From JANRLL01 sp033762715 (GTDB taxonomy: Bacteria > Pseudomonadota > Alphaproteobacteria > Rickettsiales > SXRF01), in contig JANRLL010000006.1 in assembly GCA_033762715.1 (NCBI GenBank), forward strand, positions 1 to 64,000: DNA of 64,000 bases, read 5' to 3'. This document shows positions 61,175-64,000 of the stretch, piece by piece (position 1 is the stretch's first letter; each line of letters opens with the position of its first letter). Under the pieces are notes generated by a model that searched no databases, was not told where the DNA came from, and saw only the letters and a list, made by a program, of their open reading frames with translations. The position numbers and the translations under genes are program-made.

Positions 61175-61758
61175 TTACGCTGGGTCTTACCGGTGGTATT
61201 GGCATGGGTAAATCCACGGTAGCAAAAACTTTTGCCGCGCAAGGCGTGCCGGTCTGTGATGCGGATGCGATTGTGCATCAGCTGCTGGGTAAAAATGGTG
61301 CGGCGGTCGAGCCGATCCGCGCTTTATTTCCTGAGGTAGTGGAAGATGGCGCCGTCAACCGCAAGCGCTTAGGTGCGATAGTCTTTGCAGATGTTGCGCA
61401 ACGCAAAGCGCTTGAGGCCGTTATTCATCCGCAGGTGCGCGCGGCAGAAATTGCCTTTATCGAACAGCACCAACAAGCGCAAACCCCGCTTATCGTGCTG
61501 GAAATTCCCTTATTATATGAGGCAGGGGCAGAGTCGCGCTGCGATAAGGTGGTGGTGGTGAGTTGTGATCCGGCGACGCAACGGCAGCGGGTGATGGCAC
61601 GCGACGGCATGAGTGAAGCGCGGTTTAAGCAGATTCTAGCGGCACAGATGCCCGATGAACAAAAGCGCCAGCGCGCGGATTTTATCGTTGATACCGCCTG
61701 TGATTTGGAACAAGTTAGAGACCAGATAAGGCAGATTATGGAAACGCTACATGCGTGA
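61171..61758 (+). CDS. coaE: Dephospho-CoA kinase
   Basis: 195 aa. P-loop LTGGIGMGKSTVAK (about 4-17), DADAIVHQL, and the lid region ARDGMSEARFKQILAAQMP. It phosphorylates dephospho-CoA in the last step of CoA synthesis. ATGA overlap with aroE and 8-nt overlap with dnaQ. Confidence 0.97.
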   Translation: MITLGLTGGIGMGKSTVAKTFAAQGVPVCDADAIVHQLLGKNGAAVEPIRALFPEVVEDGAVNRKRLGAIVFADVAQRKALEAVIHPQVRAAEIAFIEQHQQAQTPLIVLEIPLLYEAGAESRCDKVVVVSCDPATQRQRVMARDGMSEARFKQILAAQMPDEQKRQRADFIVDTACDLEQVRDQIRQIMETLHA

Positions 61759-62431
61759 GATTATATTAGATACCGAAACCACCGGTATGGATCCGCTCAG
61801 CGGCCACCGTATTGTTGAAATTGGCTGTGTCGAGCTAATGGGCGGTATCCGCACCGGCGAATTTTACCATTGCTACCTAAATCCCGAACGCGATATGCCG
61901 GAAGAGGCGTTTCGGGTGCATGGCCTTTCGGGTGACTTTCTAAAAAAACATCCCACTTTTATGGAAGTGGTGGATACTTTTCTTGAATTTATCGCCGACT
62001 CACCGCTGGTGATTCATAATGCTGGCTTTGATATGCGCTTCATTAATGCTGAATTAGAGCGCCTGGGCTTTAAAGCTCTGCCTATGGATAGGGCGGTTGA
62101 CACCTTAGCGCTGGCTCGCCAAAAATTTCCTGGTGCACCGGCAAGCTTGAACGCACTTTGTAAGCGCTTTGAAATCGATCTGTCGGCACGTACCAAGCAT
62201 GGAGCGTTGTTGGATGCGGAATTACTTGCTGATGTGTATTTGGAATTATTGGGCGGCAGACAGGTTGCATTAGGGCTCGATAGCAAACAAGCGGCGGTTA
62301 TGGCATCTGAAGCAGCGGCGGCAACTTTAGCCGTTTCGCATCCACCGCGTAGCTTTGCCCCTTCACAAGAAGAGATGGCAGCACATATGGCTATGCTGGC
62401 CAAACTAAAAAACCCACTCTGGCAGGCTTAA
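61751..62431 (+). CDS. dnaQ: DNA polymerase III epsilon subunit (proofreading exonuclease)
   Basis: 226 aa. DEDDh exonuclease motifs: ExoI LDTETTGMDP (Asp7, Glu9), ExoII HNAGFDMRF (~97-105) and ExoIII HGALLDAELLADVYLEL with the general-base His. It removes mismatched 3' nucleotides for the replicative polymerase. Last gene of ppsR-aroE-coaE-dnaQ, followed by a strong terminator. Confidence 0.95.
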   Translation: MREIILDTETTGMDPLSGHRIVEIGCVELMGGIRTGEFYHCYLNPERDMPEEAFRVHGLSGDFLKKHPTFMEVVDTFLEFIADSPLVIHNAGFDMRFINAELERLGFKALPMDRAVDTLALARQKFPGAPASLNALCKRFEIDLSARTKHGALLDAELLADVYLELLGGRQVALGLDSKQAAVMASEAAAATLAVSHPPRSFAPSQEEMAAHMAMLAKLKNPLWQA

Positions 62432-62470
62432 AAAGCCAATCGGCTTTTTCTTACATCTTTGCTGTGACAT

Positions 62471-62499
62471 AAAAAAAGGGCCCCGAACGGGGCCCTTTT
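62471..62499. terminator. Bidirectional terminator between dnaQ and the OmpA-family gene
   Basis: AAAAGGGCCCC (62474-62484) and GGGGCCCTTTT (62489-62499) form a perfect 11-bp stem with a 4-nt loop, flanked by A and T runs, so it can serve both converging genes. Confidence 0.9.
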
Positions 62500-62521
62500 C
62501 TGTATCGGTAGTTAAACTGAG

Positions 62522-63082
62522 TTATTTCTTTACGTTCAGTTTAATTTCAACGCGACGGTCAGCCGCCAAGCAAGCAATCAGCTCTGCACGGTCGCCTTTT
62601 TCGTCACATTTGGTAACAGAGGTGTTTTCACCTTTACCTTCAACGCTTACTTTGCGGGTTTTCAGACCTTTGGTAGCCAGGTATGCTTTAACCGCGTTAG
62701 CGCGTTTGGTAGAGAGTTTTTGGTTGTAGCTTGAAGTGCCGATTTTGTCAGCAAAGCCAACGATATCAACGCTTTCAACTTCTTTAGCGCCTTTAATGAT
62801 TTTCGCTACTTCGTTGAGTTTCGCTTTTTCTTTAGCGTTCAAGGTCGATTTGTTAAAATCGAAATATACGGTGCGTTGTTCTTTAGTGAGCAAAGCGCCA
62901 TGGCAGTTATCATAGCTAGAATCCCATTTGGTCACAACGCAGTTACCGTTGCTGCTAACCACTTGGTTGCCGTTTTTATCAGTTACGATGTCTTTAGCCA
63001 GCTGCGGTGCTGAATAAACAGCTGCAGGAGCGAGCACTGCGAAAGCAGAAGCAATCATGCAGGCTTTTTTCAAATTAATCAT
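62522..63082 (-). CDS. OmpA-family outer-membrane/periplasmic protein
   Basis: 186 aa. Signal peptide about 1-25 (YSA). A short region with two cysteines (NGNCVVTKWDSSYDNCHG) probably holds a disulfide. The OmpA_C peptidoglycan-binding domain (~70-185) has VYFDFNKSTLNAKEK, VDIVGFADKIGTSSYNQKLSTKRANAV and the ADRRVEI end; these bind diaminopimelate of peptidoglycan. It lacks a lipobox and an N-terminal barrel. The codons look strongly biased (many GTT, GCT, AAA), as for an abundant protein. The 244-bp gap upstream (63083-63326) is AT-rich with no gene seen. Confidence 0.92.
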   Translation of the reverse strand: MINLKKACMIASAFAVLAPAAVYSAPQLAKDIVTDKNGNQVVSSNGNCVVTKWDSSYDNCHGALLTKEQRTVYFDFNKSTLNAKEKAKLNEVAKIIKGAKEVESVDIVGFADKIGTSSYNQKLSTKRANAVKAYLATKGLKTRKVSVEGKGENTSVTKCDEKGDRAELIACLAADRRVEIKLNVKK

Positions 63083-63326
63083 GATCCATATCCTTATTTA
63101 GTAGTTAATACATTAAACTTCGGTATTCCCTATATGAATTGGGAAAATAATGTATTGGCCCCACTAGCGCAATCTCTAAATACAACCGCAACCTTGGTCC
63201 ACACTATCAATAATTATCAATTTATAACAGCATGTTATGCTATAAAAATCACTGAGTGCGAAGCGATGCGTTGCATAAAACTAGACAAGTGATGCTAGAT
63301 TGCCACAGCTGTTAAAGCGAGGGGTT

Positions 63327-63794
63327 TTAGGATTGAGCCTGCGCTTGTTGCTGTGCCTGATTTTGCAAGTAAAGTGCATGAAAATCAATGGGATCAAGCA
63401 TGAGAGGTGGGAAGCCGCCATCGCGTGTGACATCGGCAATGACCCGCCGTGCAAATGGAAATAGCACAAATGGGCATTCGATCAAAATGAGCGACTCAAT
63501 TTTATCTTCCGGCACATTCGCGATTTGAAAAATACCGCCATAAGCCAGATCCACTAAAAATAACGTATTGGATTCAACTTTGGCATGAGCGACAATATGC
63601 AGCGTCATTTCATAGATATTTTCTTGCAGTTTTTGGGCCTTTAAATTGACACTAATATCAATATTGGGTTTTTGATTATTGGTAAGCAAGCTTTGCGGCG
63701 CATGCGGATTCTCAAATGATAAATCCTTGATGTATTGCCCTTTGACGGCAAAACTTTGCTGGAGATGGGGAACGGGATTTGCGGACTCATTCAT
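63327..63794 (-). CDS. secB: Export chaperone SecB
   Basis: 155 aa. Family blocks YIKDLSFENPHAP, VAHAKVESNTLFLVDLAYGGIF, FPFARRVIADVTRDGGFPPLMLDPIDFHALY all present, with a Gln-rich tail. It binds unfolded preproteins and hands them to SecA. Near the origin with a Tim44-family gene divergent from it, as in many alphaproteobacteria. Confidence 0.97.
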   Translation of the reverse strand: MNESANPVPHLQQSFAVKGQYIKDLSFENPHAPQSLLTNNQKPNIDISVNLKAQKLQENIYEMTLHIVAHAKVESNTLFLVDLAYGGIFQIANVPEDKIESLILIECPFVLFPFARRVIADVTRDGGFPPLMLDPIDFHALYLQNQAQQQAQAQS

Positions 63795-63906
63795 TAGCGA
63801 ATTCCTTTGTAAGCAAAAATGATCTGTGGTTGACTACTGTTGATCGATATATACAAAAAACGAATACTCTTCATTATATAAATACGAGCATAAAAGAAAG
63901 AAGGAT

Positions 63907-64000
63907 ATGTCGGACGGAATTCCCTATGCGGATATTGTCATTTTGGCCTTGATTGCAGGCTTTATATTATTGCGCCTGCGCAGTGTGCTGGGTCAAAATT
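63907..64000 (+). CDS. Tim44/TimA-family membrane adaptor, 5' end only
   Basis: 31 codons are visible before the window ends. AAGAAGGA precedes the ATG. The peptide (MSDGIPYADIVILALIAGF followed by ILLRLRSVLGQN) is the conserved N-terminal anchor of bacterial Tim44-domain proteins; the divergent position next to secB supports this. The Tim44 domain itself lies outside. Confidence 0.75.
   Translation, partial: MSDGIPYADIVILALIAGFILLRLRSVLGQN

Noticed and set aside
1..64000. CRISPR array, insertion sequence, prophage or tRNA/rRNA gene
   Set aside because: No regularly spaced identical repeats, transposase or phage-like genes, and no cloverleaf or rRNA-like sequence seen in the few gaps.
1..64000. 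parS-like sites (GTTTCACGTGAAAC type) near the origin
   Set aside because: No match noticed; the closest sequences lack the central CACGTG or the inverted symmetry.

Overview
The window is a gene-dense stretch of an alphaproteobacterial chromosome with roughly balanced base composition by eye. The main evidence is gene content and order: mdh-sucC-sucD-sucA...sucB...lpdA, a giant NAD-glutamate dehydrogenase, a ubiquinol-cytochrome c chaperone (CBP3-like), RpoH, and above all hemJ-hemH-hemE | gap | ppsR-aroE-coaE-dnaQ...secB-Tim44, the arrangement that flanks the replication origin in Caulobacter- and Rickettsia-type genomes. No rRNA, tRNA, insertion sequence, prophage or CRISPR array was seen. 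The genus cannot be fixed. Tandem VirB2-like pilins recall Rickettsiales-type lineages, but that is only a hint.

Layout. 1-690: two tandem TrbC/VirB2-like pilin genes, each followed by a strong terminator. 701-2859: a GT-C-like membrane protein converging on a YbhB/PEBP protein. 2955-20580: one long, tightly overlapped rightward run: Nfu, secF, MaoC hydratase, ribF, lspA, DUF3035 lipoprotein, an active/inactive M16 peptidase pair, pgi, mutL, WecA-like and WbpM/CapD-like polysaccharide enzymes, purH, and two paralogous multi-spanning GT-C-like proteins. 20540-31377: NAD-glutamate dehydrogenase, cysQ, gshB, then a BON lipoprotein-yraN-rsmI set divergent from an LpoA-like lipoprotein (reminiscent of the E. 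coli rsmI-lpoA-yraN-dolP region), and hemW. 31400-39578: an unknown gene, a two-component system with a phased repeat between its genes, bdhA plus patatin, an orphan CobD/CbiB homologue, rsmA, gmk and a SCO protein. 39662-42976: two unknown genes converging with a 68-bp overlap, the second apparently needing a -1 frameshift, then the cytochrome bc1 chaperone and rpoH. 43079-53754: leftward 2-oxoglutarate dehydrogenase/succinyl-CoA/malate dehydrogenase cluster, interrupted by mtgA and two uncharacterised genes. 53911-59185: unknown membrane protein, rho, a degraded stretch, hemJ, hemH, hemE. 59186-59526: putative oriC. 59527-64000: ppsR, aroE, coaE, dnaQ rightward, an OmpA-family protein and secB leftward, and the start of a Tim44-family gene.

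The genes are mostly core metabolism, envelope biogenesis, translation and repair. The points I would look at first are: (i) a canonical A AAA AAC slippery heptamer followed after 7 nt by a GC-only hairpin, exactly where an unknown gene must shift to -1 (about 41329-41360); (ii) an about 10.7-bp phased tandem repeat between a response regulator and its sensor kinase; (iii) the origin-like hemE/ppsR gap with DnaA-box matches; (iv) duplicated VirB2-like pilins; (v) convergent gene pairs that almost always overlap at their 3' ends, by up to 68 bp.
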